Below are positions 1 through 12,384 of a DNA stretch of 64,000 bases, piece after piece. Origin of the DNA: Lophium mytilinum (taxonomy: Eukaryota > Ascomycota > Dothideomycetes > Mytilinidiales > Mytilinidiaceae). The notes beneath the pieces were generated by a model that worked only from the letters and a program-made list of their open reading frames with translations, was not told the DNA's origin and did not search any database. Where the stretch lies: the NCBI GenBank assembly GCA_010093605.1, contig MU004200.1, forward strand, positions 130,155-194,154, given 5' to 3'. The translations under genes and the position numbers were made by a program. The stretch's first letter is position 1. The number at the start of each line of letters is the position of its first letter.

Positions 1-2
1 CC

Positions 3-206
3 GCCCTCGGCTCCCCCTACCGCCGCTCCACCTCTGCATCTACACTGCTCCGCCCTTCAGGAGTCCGCGACAATCCTTCGCCTTATGGTCGCCTGACTGG
101 TACACCACGAGGTGGCGGCGGAGGGTCAGGCAACATGGGACGTGTGAACGGCGACGGAGGAAGTCTGAGGTTGATGGCGAGCACGGGGTGTGGGGCGTGT
201 GGCTAG
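3..206 (+). CDS. 3' end of an unidentified gene, cut by the window edge
   Basis: Frame 3 is open from the edge and ends in TAG at 204-206. It encodes about 67 residues rich in Ser, Gly and Arg, with a run of five glycines and ending STGCGACG. This looks like the disordered tail of a larger protein. No family is recognisable. Frame 2 is also open to about 230 but gives an Arg/Trp-rich product that looks less natural. The reading is tentative. Confidence 0.35.
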   Translation, partial: ALGSPYRRSTSASTLLRPSGVRDNPSPYGRLTGTPRGGGGGSGNMGRVNGDGGSLRLMASTGCGACG

Positions 207-793
207 GGAGCCGACCAGAGTGGTGGGATTGAAACCGTAAACCCCTAAACCCTCGTAGGATGGAGAAGAGAGCGAGGGGCCAATCCTGGCCATAGCCGGC
301 TACGCAAAGTACGAGTATCCCACCTAGCGTCCAATGCGCTACACTGCACTTTAGGGACTCAATCTTCTACGGTACCGCTGTTCCCTGTGGGCTATTATGG
401 ATGGTGCTCAATTGTACTGTACAAGATTTTTATGTATTCGTTTTGAGGTTTGACCCCCTGGAAGTCTGAGATCATGGCACACACTCGCCCACCGCCTGTC
501 CTGTTGTGCGAGTCTCAACTGGAACAAACTTCTGAAATTTCTCTTCCTACTTTTCCGCTTTCATGCAAGTGCTATATTCTGCGTTAACGAAGAAGGAGAG
601 TATATAGGGCTAGGGTAGGCTACGAAGACGGGACATCAATGCAACTCTTCCGTTACCATATCTAGCTTCATTAAAGAGACATGTCATACCAAAGCACCTT
701 TCCATTAGTAAAGACACGTGCACTACTTCATTCGCATGCCCAACAAACAACCTACCCCATCCTCGATCCCCTCACTCCACCCTCACTCCACTT
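207..793. other. intergenic, convergent 3' ends
   Basis: This stretch lies between the stop of the partial plus-strand gene and the stop of the minus-strand aldehyde dehydrogenase. I see no gene in it; presumably 3' UTRs and terminators. Confidence 0.5.
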
Positions 794-2500
794 TCACTCC
801 CCAAAAACCCACAAACTCGTCTGATTCATGAACCCCTTCAACCCCTCCAACCCCCCCTCGACGCCCAACCCACTCCACTTATGCCCGCCATACGGCACAT
901 CAGCCGCAACATCAAAATGCGAGTTCACCCACACACTCCCCGCCTGCAGCCGTCTCGCCAACCGCTCCCCCCTCTCCACATCCTTACTCCACACGCTCGC
1001 GCCAAGCCCGGCCTTCCCGCTATTCGCGCGCGCCACCACCTCATCCTCCCCGCTCCACTTCAGCAGCGGTACAACGGGGCCGAACGCCTCCTCCACCACG
1101 ACGCGCGCGTCGTCGGGCGGGTTGTCGATGATGGCGGGCGTGATGAAGTACCCCTTCTCCGCCTCTACAACGCCGCCAGCGAGCGCGGGGGTGAGGGACT
1201 GCGCCGCGATGTCCGCGTACAAGTCCTTGACTTTCTCGAACCTGGACACAGCCTGCGTTAGCCAAACCCTACCCAGATCCGGTATTTGGGATTGGGGGAA
1301 AAGAAATGCGGAAGACGCACTGCATCGCATTCTGCACCGGCCCAACCATAACCCCCTCCTCGAACCCATCCCCCGTCCTAACATTCTCCCTCGTCCACTC
1401 AACCAACGCATCACGGAAGTCGTCGTAGATACTCTCATGCACGTAAAACCGCTTAACCAGCATACAAATCTGACCCGAGTTCAAAAACGCCATCGTCGCC
1501 AGCTTCGGCACAATCGCCGCGATATCGACATCCTCACAGATGATGGCGGGATCGTTGCCGCCGAGCTCGAGCGTCACGCGTTTCAGTGTCTTCGCGCAGC
1601 TCGCCATGACGAGTTTCCCCGTCGCGACGGAACCGGTGAAGCTGACCTTGTCGACGTCGGCGTGCTCGGTGAGCCAGGGGCCGAGGACGTCGGAGCCGGA
1701 GAGGACCTGCACAACACCGGGGGGGAAGATGGACATGGCGAGCTCGCCGAGCTTGAGGTCGCTGTAGGGGGTGTAGGGGGAGGGTTTCATGATGAAGGTG
1801 TTGCCTGTAATCAACGCTGGGCCGATCTGGTGGGAGTGTTAGCAAAAGCCTATCAAACCCCCTTCTTTTACCCTCTTCCCCTCTTCTCCCTCTCTTTTCA
1901 TCTCTCTCCCCCTCTTTTATACCGAGAAGAAACACACAAACCCACCTTCCCACAAGCCAACATAACCGGCCAATTCCACGGCACAATCCCCACCACCACC
2001 CCCAACGGCGTCCACGTCCTCCACACCCTCTTCTCCCCATCCCACTCCCTCGCCACCTCATCCCGCACCTCCATCCCCGCATACGCCCGCAGCCAGTCCA
2101 CCGCCTTCGCGCACTCCGCCTCCGCCAACGCGAGCGGCTTGCCCTGCTCCAGCGTCAGCAGCCGCGCCAGCTGCGGGATCTGCGCCTCGATGGCGGCGGC
2201 GAAGGCGCGGAGTAGCGCGGCGCGCTCGGCGAAGGAAGTTGCGGACCATGGCGGGAAGGCGGCGCGGGCGGCGGAGACGGCGGCGTCGACGTCGGCGGGG
2301 GTCGCGACGGGGGTTTCCCAGAGGGCGGCGGTGGTGGAGGGGTTGAGGGAGTGGCGGGTGGTAAGGGTGGGGACGAAGGCGTTGTTGATTATGTTGCCTG
2401 GGTAGGTCTGTGAGGGGGGTAAGGGGTTAGTACTGAGGACAGTAGGAGTTGTGAGTTGGGGGGTTGAGCGGACCGTGATGTCGAGCTTTTTGATAGCCAT
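794..2500 (-). CDS. NAD(P)-dependent aldehyde dehydrogenase
   Basis: Oxidises an aldehyde to the acid with NAD(P)+, probably in the cytosol since no targeting peptide is visible. Three exons (2500-1946, 1826-1321, 1241-794) give 502 residues. The ALDH fold shows in order: the PWNWPV motif, the KPSPYTP cofactor loop, SFTGSVATGK, the general-base Glu in TLELGGND, the catalytic Cys in NSGQICM, and EEAFGPVVP near the C-terminus. Intron 2 uses GTGCGT and an acceptor that restores the family-typical junction NAMQ-FEKVKDL. The NSGQICM(L)VKR form points to the fungal and plant-like ALDH branch rather than to betaine or retinal ALDHs. The substrate cannot be told from the sequence. Confidence 0.92.
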
Positions 2501-3604
2501 TTTGGGAGATGGGATGAGAATTGAGGGGGGGATTGGGTTGAGTTGTTAAGGGTACTTCCTTTACCTTCTTATACCTGGGAAAGCTTGCGCATATGGGTAA
2601 GAGCCAGTCGCAAATCCCGCTATTTGGAATATACAGGTAAACGATAGGGTCAGTGACCGTAACCGTCGGTCCTTATCGTCAGCCTGAACACCAAAGCCCG
2701 CCACCATCCTTGACGACTCTCTTCCCCGGTCATGGACGATGGACGCCTTGTTGCAACTAGGCCTGCTACTGAGTGTTGACAGGTTATATAGAGCACTAGA
2801 GGTCGAATGATCGGTGAGATGAGCATGACACTGAATATGAGAAGGAAATCGATTGGTGCGGTGCTTCCCGCTTACATGGTGCTGTGCTAGAGTTCGGCTT
2901 TCGGGGTTTTGGGTCTAAGACAAGAGCACCGCTTGCTGCAATTAAATATGACGGTATTGACAAATAGGTCATAATGGCGGTCAGTCTAAACGACCTTTCG
3001 GAACTATTACAGGAATTGGTAAGAAGGCGGTAACCATTCAACGGAACGGAGGCCTCATTTTGTAGAACAGCTTCACGTGTAGCTAGTCCAATCTGTACAA
3101 AAGAATACTCGTTCATTTATTAATTGAAGAGAGAGTAGAGCTAAGTCGCACATCAGGACTCATCGGCCGAGAAGCCGACCATCGTGAAGTGCAAAACTGC
3201 CAAGACACGAGAAAATATCCCACACACCAGCGCCAGCGCCCTCTTATAGACTAAGAGAGCGCCCAGCATTTGGTCAAACACAAGTTCGCGGTATGTGGTA
3301 TCCATATGCCTCCAATGACAAACGAGTTTCCCATTGAACTAAGCCCATAAAAATGGGGGGAGACGACGTATACTGAGGAGGGTTCGCAAGGTCCAGGTAC
3401 GCGCAACGTCGCACGATAGAACCGAGGACAAAGAGAGAAAGGGACTTGAGTCGACTGGATGATTGGCAGACCAATAGAGTACTCGAAGACAAGAGAGAAG
3501 ATCGATATTACAGCAACTTACACAAGTTCAAATAGAAAATATGAACAAATACCGGGTATATCCTTGAAACGCCTTCCCAAACATTCCTTCCCATGTGGAA
3601 AGAC
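2501..3604. other. intergenic: ALDH promoter and 3' flank of the Myb gene
   Basis: About 1.1 kb. It must hold the promoter of the aldehyde dehydrogenase (next to 2500) and the 3' UTR of the minus-strand Myb gene. Short open frames here show no family features. I see no repeat or RNA gene. Confidence 0.5.
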
Positions 3605-6155
3605 TCAAATGCTCGAATTCAGAAGACTCCTTTCACCAAGCCCATCGCTCTCAAACATACCTCTGACCTGCACTGTTCCCGGAGCATTCACTCCACTACC
3701 TTGCCCACCATTCCCAATACCGCTGGCAGCCGTAAGCCCACCACTTCCAGTCGCTACATACCCACTCGCTCCTAGCCCATCATCCCAAAGGAACTGAGAC
3801 GGTTGTGTGTCCATACCCCAACCTGTACTCATCCTCCCATCAAGATCCAGCCCATTGAGCAAGTCCGCAGGCGGGGGCAAATTGACCCCATTACCACTTG
3901 CCCGTCCGGAGTACTGCGGCGCAGACGGAAATACTAGCGTCGGCAAATTAGTGGAGAAGTTCTGCCCCTGCTGGCCCTTCACTCCAGATCCATACGACGA
4001 GTGCGCCAGTGAGGCATTCACTGGGTTCGTTGGCGGTGCCGCAGGCGGGAAAGCTGAATACGAGGTTGTTGAGCTTGACGCAGGTGGCAGCTTGAGTGTA
4101 GCGAGCGGATCTATGTGAAATTGATCCATTCCGCCCAAATTGTGGAAATTCAAGTGGCTCGTGATACTTGCTGGCGCGTTCGTACTGGCGCCACCATTTG
4201 AGGGGTTCATGTATGATGGATTCGTGTCACCCCATTGGAATTGCAAGATGTTTCGGCTCAGGGTGATGGGGCTGTACGCCGTGTCGTCTTCGGCTTCGGA
4301 GGCGAAGTCATCGAAAGAAATAGGGAACGCGGTCTGGAGCGGCGCAAGGAGCTTAGGTATTGATGCTGCGGCTGTGTTATTTTGAAGTGAGGGTTGCGCA
4401 CTGTGAAGAGACGGATCGGAGTTGTTGCTCGACTTTATAGTAACGCTGTTTGTGGCGACCTTCACCTTCGCACCGACTTGGACATTAGTGCCGGCGTCTT
4501 TGTGTTTCTTCTCCTCTTTTGGTTTTAGCTTGAAGCCTGCCTTTGTGTATTCATCTGGGAAGCGTATTCGGAAACGGTCACGAAGATCAGCAGGTTTTCT
4601 ACTCTCAAAGCCTAGCTCGGTATCAGATTTGATAGCATTCCAGACGGGACCGTGTTTATCGAATCCTTTCATTAGCGCGGCGTCATCTTCGTCCGTGAAC
4701 TCGTGCCGTTCACGCCGTTTGCTCTTCTCAAATGGTTTTTCAATTCCCATCTCGGCTAGCTCTTGCGCACCTTTACGATGGGTGCCAGAACGCGGCTTTC
4801 GTGCTGGTCTTAGATTGGGAGAGCCTAGTGGGGATGACTTTGACAGTGTCAGGTTTTCCAGGGAAGGCCTATTAGACATCGTAGACGACTTCGACTTCTT
4901 CCCGCCCACCTTGCCTGCAGCCCGATAATTGACGTATTCATCGGGACAACAGGTTCGAAATCTTGGGTTGTCAGCCATCGTCTTACCAGCCAGTTTGCAG
5001 AATGAAGACATACCTGTCCTTCAGATCTACACTCGTCCTTCCCGAAAAGCTATACTCGTCGCAGTCGAGAATCTTCTTCCAGTTCCCAATACCAAATTTA
5101 CTCACGCCCTGCAGCAGATCCTTCGTTTCCTGTTCCGTCCATTTATTCCTCTTCTTGACATTCGTATTCCCCTGCCCTTTCTCCTCATCAGCGTTCTCTT
5201 TCTCACCAGATGGCTCTACTACTAGTGCCCTTGTCTCTTCCCGAGAATCATCATGTAAAGCCCTCTCCCCTACAACAGGCACATCCAGAATCACCCGTTC
5301 TTCCGCACCCTCCCCAACTCTCGAACCCGCCACCGCCCTCCCCCCCGTAATCGGCGGAAACAGCCCCGCATCCGGCGGCGGATGATGCAAGCCCTGCAAC
5401 AGCGGCGGAATCCTCGGCCTGCGCCCTTTCTTCTTCGCCGGCGGGGGATGCGGCTTCGGAAGCATGAGGTCGTTGTTCAGCACACTCGCCATGCCTCCCG
5501 AGCCAGCGATATGCGTGCTCCCATTCTCATGAGCAGCGACATGGCCACCACTATACTCGCCCAGCCTAGCACCGCCTCCAGTAGCATTGTCAGTGCCAGA
5601 AAGGATCGTGGTAGAGGACGTGGAAGCAGGCGGACTCTCGACTCTCCGCTTCTTTCGAGGCCCAACGTTCCCGACGCCTCCGTCGAGTAGGATGTCGCCT
5701 AGCCGCCCGCTGAAGCCGCCTATTACTCCGGTGCTGGAGTCGCCGTTCGGGCCTCTGCTGCCGTCGCCGTCGAAATTGAGGACTTCGGTCAGGGGAATTG
5801 TGCGTCCAGCCCTTCTCTTCGGCGGGCTCGGGAGCTGTATCCGTGGGAGAGTGTCATTTTGCCTGGACTGACTTTGGTCTCCGTGGTTTGATTGGGAGAG
5901 TAAGGGAGGATCGAGCAGGAATGAAGAGGCAGGGTCGCCGAGTAGGGAAGCAATTCGAGGCTCCATCCGCGGTGTCATCACGGCGTCGTTCTCGTGAGAG
6001 GGGTTCGATTTAGGTGGGGATGTCGTGCCATCTGCCGCAGAACCATCAGGATGTGTTTTTGAGAAGCCGGGATGTGCTGGTTGGCGAAGGAGGGGATGGG
6101 GAAGAATGAGCAGCCCTCGACGAAAGAGATGTCGTTCAGGTTTTTGCCAAGGCAA
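3605..6155 (-). CDS. double-Myb telobox DNA-binding protein, Teb1-like
   Basis: A nuclear DNA-binding protein. Two exons (6155-5014, 4961-3605) joined over a 52-bp intron (GTATGT, branch CTGAC) give up to 832 residues. The first SANT/Myb repeat (about 330-390) runs from RNKWTEQET to the telobox VDLKDRFRTC, with the intron inside the telobox. The second (about 465-520) is HEFTDEDDAAL to ADLRDRFRIRFPDEY. A PRKKRRVE nuclear localisation signal precedes them; the rest is low-complexity Ser/Pro/Gly/Asn. This pair of closely spaced Myb repeats with a telobox is typical of S. pombe Teb1 (mug152) and relatives that bind TTAGGG-like DNA at promoters or subtelomeres. The start is uncertain: Met60 (5978) or Met64 may be used, because the first 59 residues look like translated leader. 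Confidence 0.82.
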
Positions 6156-6704
6156 TAGTCACGTGGCTGTAGCTTTATTTCGACATCAGCGTTCTGTACT
6201 TTCTTCTCACTCCTGAATGAATTGAGACGTGTACATCTAGCATGAAAAACATTCACATTCATATTATTAAGTGGGTGAATGTCAATTTTGTCTATGGTAT
6301 AAGTGCACAGTGCTATGTATGCTAGGGTCCAAAGCCGAAGCCAAAATCCAAAGCCAGGCCAGCCGTCTATTTTCGCATTGGAAAATCCACATGCAGGAAC
6401 GCCCGCAAAAGCGCCAAGGAGCAAATGTCGGAAGCCAAATCGTTGAGTGGGGAGAAAGCGGCAAGCAGAAGAGGCAGAGGACAAACCACCGACTAAAAAT
6501 CCTCATCCTCACTCCACTCCTCAAACAACCCGTCACCATCATGATGCAAAAATAAGAAAAGTGCCATAGTCATAACAGTAGCCGTAGCTCTCCTGCGCAG
6601 ACGCTGTTTACTTCGAGTAATTCCGATCTTAAAGCTACGGTGACGTCGGAAACGCGGCGGATGGAAAGAGCGAGCTTCTATAGTCCCATGTTAGTGCGGT
6701 GCGA
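6156..6704. other. intergenic between Myb gene start and peroxiredoxin stop
   Basis: About 550 bp holding the 5' region of the Myb gene and the 3' UTR of the peroxiredoxin gene, both on the minus strand. No gene recognised. Confidence 0.5.
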
Positions 6705-7719
6705 CTATTGGCCATTGACAACAGTCTTGGTGGCGACACCGTTCATCGGCTCATCGGAGTAGGTCTTCGAGTTGTAGGCCTTGTTGCCCTCAGGGGTGGC
6801 TTTAATGGTGGCCGCGCCGGGGTTCCAGTTGGCGGGGCACACCTAGAACCAAATTAGTAAGGGTAGGTAGAGGGTTTGGAAGTATTTTGCGGTACGTACC
6901 TCGCCGTACTTCTCAGTGAACTGGAAAGCGTCGATGAGGCGGAGTGTCTCGTCTACGGAGCGGCCGACTGGGAGATCGTTGATTGTAATCTGCGATCCAT
7001 ATTAGCCCCTGATCCAACTGCTGGCCCATTTGCAACGAGTTTTCTCATCCAAACCCCCATTTTGAAGAAAACAGCACCCAACGTACCTGCCTCACAATGC
7101 CCTTGGGGTCAATCAAGAACAGCCCCCTAAGCGCAATCCCCTCGTCCTCGATCAGCACGCCGTACGCCTTGCTGAGCTTGTGGTTCTTGTCGCTCAGCAA
7201 CGGGATGTTGATCTTGCCCAAGCCGCCGTCCTTGCGGCTGGCATTGGCCCACGCCAGCAGGCTGTACTCGGAGTCGGTGGACGCGAATGCGACTGCAGCA
7301 CCGCGGGCGGAGAATTCGGCGGCGCGGTCGCTAAAGGCGATGATTTCGGTGGGGCACACAAAGGTCCAGGCCATGGGAACGAAGCCAAGGACGAGCCATT
7401 GGGAGGTTGAGGTGTATGCGGTCAGGCTGAGGTCTGTGGGACAGTGGTCAGCTTAGTTGATGGTCACTGGATAGAGTTGTTGAGGTTACGAGGATAACGA
7501 GCCAAGATTGGGAGAGTGTGAGATGTGTAAGATGCGAATGGAGCAATTGAAATATTTGGCTGTATGACGAAGGAGGGGTCGTGCAGATGATTCTGTAGCT
7601 AGCTCGGGAGCTAGAGCTCTAGAAGCCTTCCACCCACCTTCGAATGTGCCGTCAACAACAGCTGTGCACTGGAAGTGCGGCGCAGGCTTCTGAACCCGCG
7701 CAATTTCAGACGAGGCCAT
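6705..7719 (-). CDS. typical 2-Cys peroxiredoxin (thioredoxin peroxidase)
   Basis: Reduces H2O2 and organic peroxides with thioredoxin as electron donor; cytosolic. Four exons (7719-7638, 7433-7087, 6989-6900, 6842-6705) give 218 residues. The peroxidatic Cys is in FVCPTE and the resolving Cys in EVCPANW, the AhpC/TSA pattern of yeast Tsa1 and S. pombe Tpx1. The first intron is long (204 bp); the other two are 97 and 57 bp. After VCPANW comes a tail of about 40 residues (ending KTVVNGQ) that replaces the YF motif linked to overoxidation sensitivity in animal and yeast enzymes; it may make the enzyme robust to peroxide. Clear family member. Confidence 0.95.
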
Positions 7720-8828
7720 GGCGATGTAGGTGTGGGTTTGTACGAATAAGAGGTAGTGTAGGGTTCGCGGCGGAGTAGGAGCTGGCGACTTGGGAGCTCT
7801 GGAGGCGGAGCGGTGTGGTGGGAGTAAGAATTAAGCTGCAACGTGTCGCGCTTCAAGCTATGGCGAGCTTGTGTAGTGGCTATCTGGTGAAGCAGGGCGA
7901 GTTGCAAGGTAGCAGCAGACGTGAGGAAGCTCTGCGGGCACAGGTGGAGAGAAGAAGCTGGGAGCGGAGTCAGGGCTGGGAATCAGCAGATATTGAGCAG
8001 ATATTGTATATCTCTGGGCCCGCCGCCGGAAGGGGCCTGGTGCTGCCGCTGCACGCCCAAACGCCCACGCTCATCAAGCGGCTCTTTCCGACGGCATCAC
8101 CACCTGCAGCGTCTCGGAGCGTCGGCAGGCGGCAGCAGCAGCAGCAGCCAGAGCGGTGAGTAGTGCTTGTTGCTGAGTGGTGATGAGGGCTGCTAGAGGT
8201 TTGTAAAGTGGGATGGCCTGGACGGCCATCACGTCCGAATCGCCGTCCAACGCGTGTTCCAGGGATCCTCTGCGGGCCGCTCATCGGCGAGACGATCCAG
8301 ACCGCGTGCCTTACTTCAGCATCAAGGCCAAGTTTCACCCGAAGAGGCTGTCCGATGCCGCTGCACGCAGGGATAGCCCACTATTTGCCTTCCATCAGAT
8401 AACGAGGCTCGTCGGGCGACCCTCGGAGGACCGTCTTGTCAATCATTGCGAACATGCAGCTGCTTGATTGGTAAATCTTGAGTCTGAAATCACGAGATCT
8501 CGCGTTCCGAGGAGACGCTTGCTTTAGCTGCAGGATGAGTAGGCGGGTATTGCTGTCGCCGCGCCGAGAGGGGCAATTGTCAGATTACTGTCCAAACGAA
8601 CACCAGACGTGCAGGCACTGTGTCTATTCTGAGTAGAGTCGCAAGCAAGCAAAAGAACCCACCAGCTTCCTTTTTCCATTGGCGCTAGCTACCAAACACT
8701 CGCCGCCAGCTGTGCAGTGCAGCAGACTACAAGAAATTATGCCCCTTCACTAAGCAAGCAGTCGTTTACCCATCCCATTCTTCGTACCTCATCCCTGGCG
8801 TCTGTCATCAAAAAGGATCCTCTGACCC
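7720..8828. other. intergenic: peroxiredoxin promoter region
   Basis: About 1.1 kb between the peroxiredoxin start and the SEC21 stop, both minus strand. It contains a short GCA microsatellite at 8132-8148 and otherwise nothing recognisable. Weakly supported short frames were discarded. Confidence 0.45.
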
Positions 8829-11800
8829 TCAAGCGACACTCCCGACAACCAGCGCCGCAACGCCCTCCTCCTCAGCCCGGACATCCATCTTCATCGTCAC
8901 TCCCGTGCGGGCCGAGAAGGCCATCCTGACCATCGCCGCCACCTTTCCACCCGTAATCGTCTTGCCGTACAGCTTGAGCGTGTGCGTCGATGGCGAAAGG
9001 GCGACATCGGTGCCTTCGAGTGCCTGGAGCGAGAGCGTCTTTGTAAGCTGCTCAACGGCATCTGCAAGTAATCAGGTTAGCAAGGTGCTCAAAAGTGGAC
9101 TTGTTAGGATGACTCATACCAGCGATGCTCTTGACATTTGATAATTGCAGCGTCTCCGTTGCCTCTTCGCCAGCTCCGGCCTGCTCCCATACATTGTCGA
9201 AGCTTCCCGCGTACGCTGGCACCAGGTAGTCGGCTCCAGTAAGATCTAGATCCTCAACTTGGTATTCGTCTTCGTATCCATCACCATCCTCGGGTTCGCC
9301 TGTGCTCGGATCTATCTCCTTGCTGGTGAATCTGAGCGTGTTGGTGAAGGAGGCTGCGATGAATTGCGACTCGGTTTCCAGACGCTTGAACGAGACGTAT
9401 ACAGTTCCTGGCTCGTTAGTCACCAGCTTTGGTGCTGGGATGACGAATTCTTCTTCTAGCTGAACATCGCCGTCGTCTTCTGGCGATGCAAGAATTTGTA
9501 CGTCCAATAGGACCGTGTCGGGCAATGTGCTATCGTGTGTTAGCACCTGTCTAAGAACAGAACCAGGAAATCTTACTTCTTAATCTCGTATTGTAGCACA
9601 ATATGGTCTTTGAAGATATGTTTGACGCAGCTGACAACATATTCCGTCTCCGACTCGGTCAGTCTGCAGATGCATTAGTATTTGCTGGCTTGAGTATTCG
9701 TAATGTACTGACTCTGCTACCGCGCTCGACTTCAACAAACCACCATAAGACGCGAGCTCAGGGATTGTCTGGAGCTGCTCCGTATACTTCTGTTGCAGCG
9801 CTGATGCTGCCTCGATACCAGCTTTCGATGTTGGTTTCGGCCCAGCGACTGTGGGTGCCTTAATAGTGGGCGTGGCGTGCGTGAGCTTCTTCGTGCGATC
9901 TATCATTTCTATTAGTCTGTAGCTCATAAACAAAGTGGCGGCACTGACCTTCAGCGTCGGCCTGCTCTCGGCTCACGGTCGGAATCTTGGAAATATCGAA
10001 AGGTTGCGCAAAGGTATCCCGGCCGTCCGCGGTAACATACATAACCAGTTGGTGCTCTAGGGTTGGGAGAGAATACATGGAATCCATTCGGATAAAGCGA
10101 CCGGCCATTTCATCATCCTCATCCATTAGTCGTAGGTTTAGTGCAGCGCGATCTCGCACCTCATCGTCCACATCATCAAGACAGCGTGTAAGAAGAACTT
10201 TAACAGACTTCTTGAGCTCCGGATCCTTTTGGGCGACACCGTACTTTGCGAGAGCCGAAGTCGCCGCTGCGCGCACGATGGCATTCTCCAGTACCACGCG
10301 ATTGTAGATGTATCGTATATACTTTGTCGGATGTGGAGTACTGGGGCCTTCTCGTCCGAGCAGATGTAAAATTCGAACAGCCAACTTGGTGAATTCGCAG
10401 TCCTCGATGAATTCGCACAACGTTGCCAGCGCGTCCTCTTTGGCCTCCGGCACGAATCGAATCAGATCGAAGATGGCTTCGACGACAGCTCGCTTGAACT
10501 CGTAGCCGCCTTCGTCCCGAAGAATGCCACTGAGGAAAGCAAGGAATCCGGATTGCTTGGTGGGGAACTTCAGACTCAGTGTCCGAACCGCCTCAACGAT
10601 GGTGACCTTGAACTCGTCGGTGATTTCTGCCATGAATCCACTGATTTGCTTCATAAGACGGTCCACGGATGATTCGTTGCCGGTTTTCAGCAATGTCGTG
10701 ATGGCAAAAGTCGCGATAGAACGATTGCTGTTCGTTATGAGGCTCTCGATGTCGGGATTGCATGTTCGCACAGCTTCCGGCTTGAAGGAAGCTAGAGTAG
10801 ACAAAATACGGAGAGCAGCAAACTTTGTGACAGCGCGCGGAGACGTGAGGAAAAGCTGAAGAACGTGAACGGTCTGAACGAGCTCGGCATCGGTGATATC
10901 CCTCATGTCGACAATAGCCTTGGCAGCCTCGAAGTTGACCATCTCAGCCTTGTGTCGGAGGTAGCCATCCAAAACTGTCATCATAGGTTTCCGCAGATTT
11001 GGATCATCTTCTGCTAGCTTTGCTGCAAGTCGGACTAATAGTACGGTGGCAGCGGGAGATTTCACGGCACCAGCTGCCGAGTATTGCTGAACCATCTTCA
11101 CCAAAGACATGCGGTCGCCCGATCGCATTTGGTACAGAAGGCCAATTGCGTGGTATTGGGTCATGTACTAAACATGTCAGTGATTGTGTGTAGCTCCTGC
11201 AAAACTGAGACACGTACGTTTGAGGAGGTTTGAAGGGTAGTGTGGCTGCTCCCTCCGAATCCGAGGCTGAAGCCACCTGAGGACTTCGATGATGAGGCAG
11301 CTTCCTGCGTCTCGCTCTGCCATCTTCGCACCACGTCTCGAGCGACTGGTAGTAGATGATATGAGGAGACCAGAGCTGCGGAAGATACCGATGGCGTCTT
11401 ATCAACAATGGCTGTCTTGATGAGACGTTCAATGGCTTCACAAGTCAGCTTTGGCGCCAGTGGTCATGAGGAACCCCCAGAGTACGAACCTTGAACTGTG
11501 GACGCATCGATGACTCTGCATAGAGCACGGATAGCGTTTGGCCGGAACACGACGTCTGATCCAACAGCCGTGTCTTTCATGATGGAACTGTATCATACAT
11601 TAATTCACGGTTCTCAACAAGTTCCAAGCTACCGTAATCATCAAGTTGAGCGCTGAAAGACTCATCATCAATCAATCGAAGGAAGTCATGCCGTGCTAGT
11701 GTAGAGATGAAATGGGGAATAGAGAAAAGAGCGGGCATGAGGAGCTCATCGCTTCAAATTCGTACCTTGTAACCATTATAACATCATCGCTAGAGGCGGC

Positions 11801-12384
11801 GAGCTCCTTGATTACCACTTTACCAGAAGTCAGCGATTTCTTCGGGTTATGCGGGGTTTCAATACGAACAGTACACCATCTGTCGTCTGCAGTCCACATT
11901 GTCAGTGAAAGTCTAGCCAAAAGGAGACAAAGCTTACAGAGACGCATCTCGGTTCTGGAAGAGCTTCGAGATGCCGAAGAAGAGTGTGGTCGATTCTTGC
12001 CGAGCAAAGTTCTCTCCTGTGAACAGCAATAGCGCCAACTTCGTGAGTATCTGTTGTTTTTGGTGAGCGACGCTGGTATGGAGGCCTAGCCGGGATGGGT
12101 CATACGATTCTACATTTCCGTGGACTGTATGGACCAATTAGCATTTAGAAAAGCACTTTCGACGAGGTCCAAATACCTTATAGGGCTCGCATTGAAGACT
12201 CGCGCTTCCTGAAAGACAGAAGTTTTGTCCACTACCTAACATCAGCACCAGCGTTCCAACCAAAGTGACAGGCAGGAACCAACCAGCAACAATCTGCCCC
12301 CCGTCCTCATCTTTCCTGTTGAATGTCTCAGCACTATTTCTATACTATTCTCTCTCCCCGTCTCACATACTTGTTGTAGCTCAT
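8829..12384 (-). CDS. SEC21: coatomer gamma subunit (gamma-COP)
   Basis: Structural subunit of the COPI coat that drives Golgi-to-ER retrieval. Fourteen exons were placed by phase and similarity: 12384-12371, 12315-12284, 12231-12177, 12124-12106, 12050-11938, 11886-11870, 11817-11766, 11587-11490, 11435-11218, 11167-9949, 9899-9713, 9663-9577, 9529-9120, 9061-8829. The sum is 2754 nt, 917 residues, the usual Sec21 length. The N-terminus MSYNKKDEDGG, then [17 protein letters not shown] and [13 protein letters not shown], is canonical; the middle is the Adaptin_N HEAT-like solenoid; the C-terminus is the gamma-COP appendage. Exons 4 and 6 are microexons of 19 and 17 nt. Introns crowd into the first 300 coding bases. 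It is divergent from RGD1 across a 576-bp gap. Confidence 0.95.

Noticed and set aside
828-2405. A 525-codon plus-strand open frame
   Set aside because: It lies antisense to the aldehyde dehydrogenase, whose motifs and introns are clear; the product is Ser/Thr/Ala-rich shadow sequence from high GC3.
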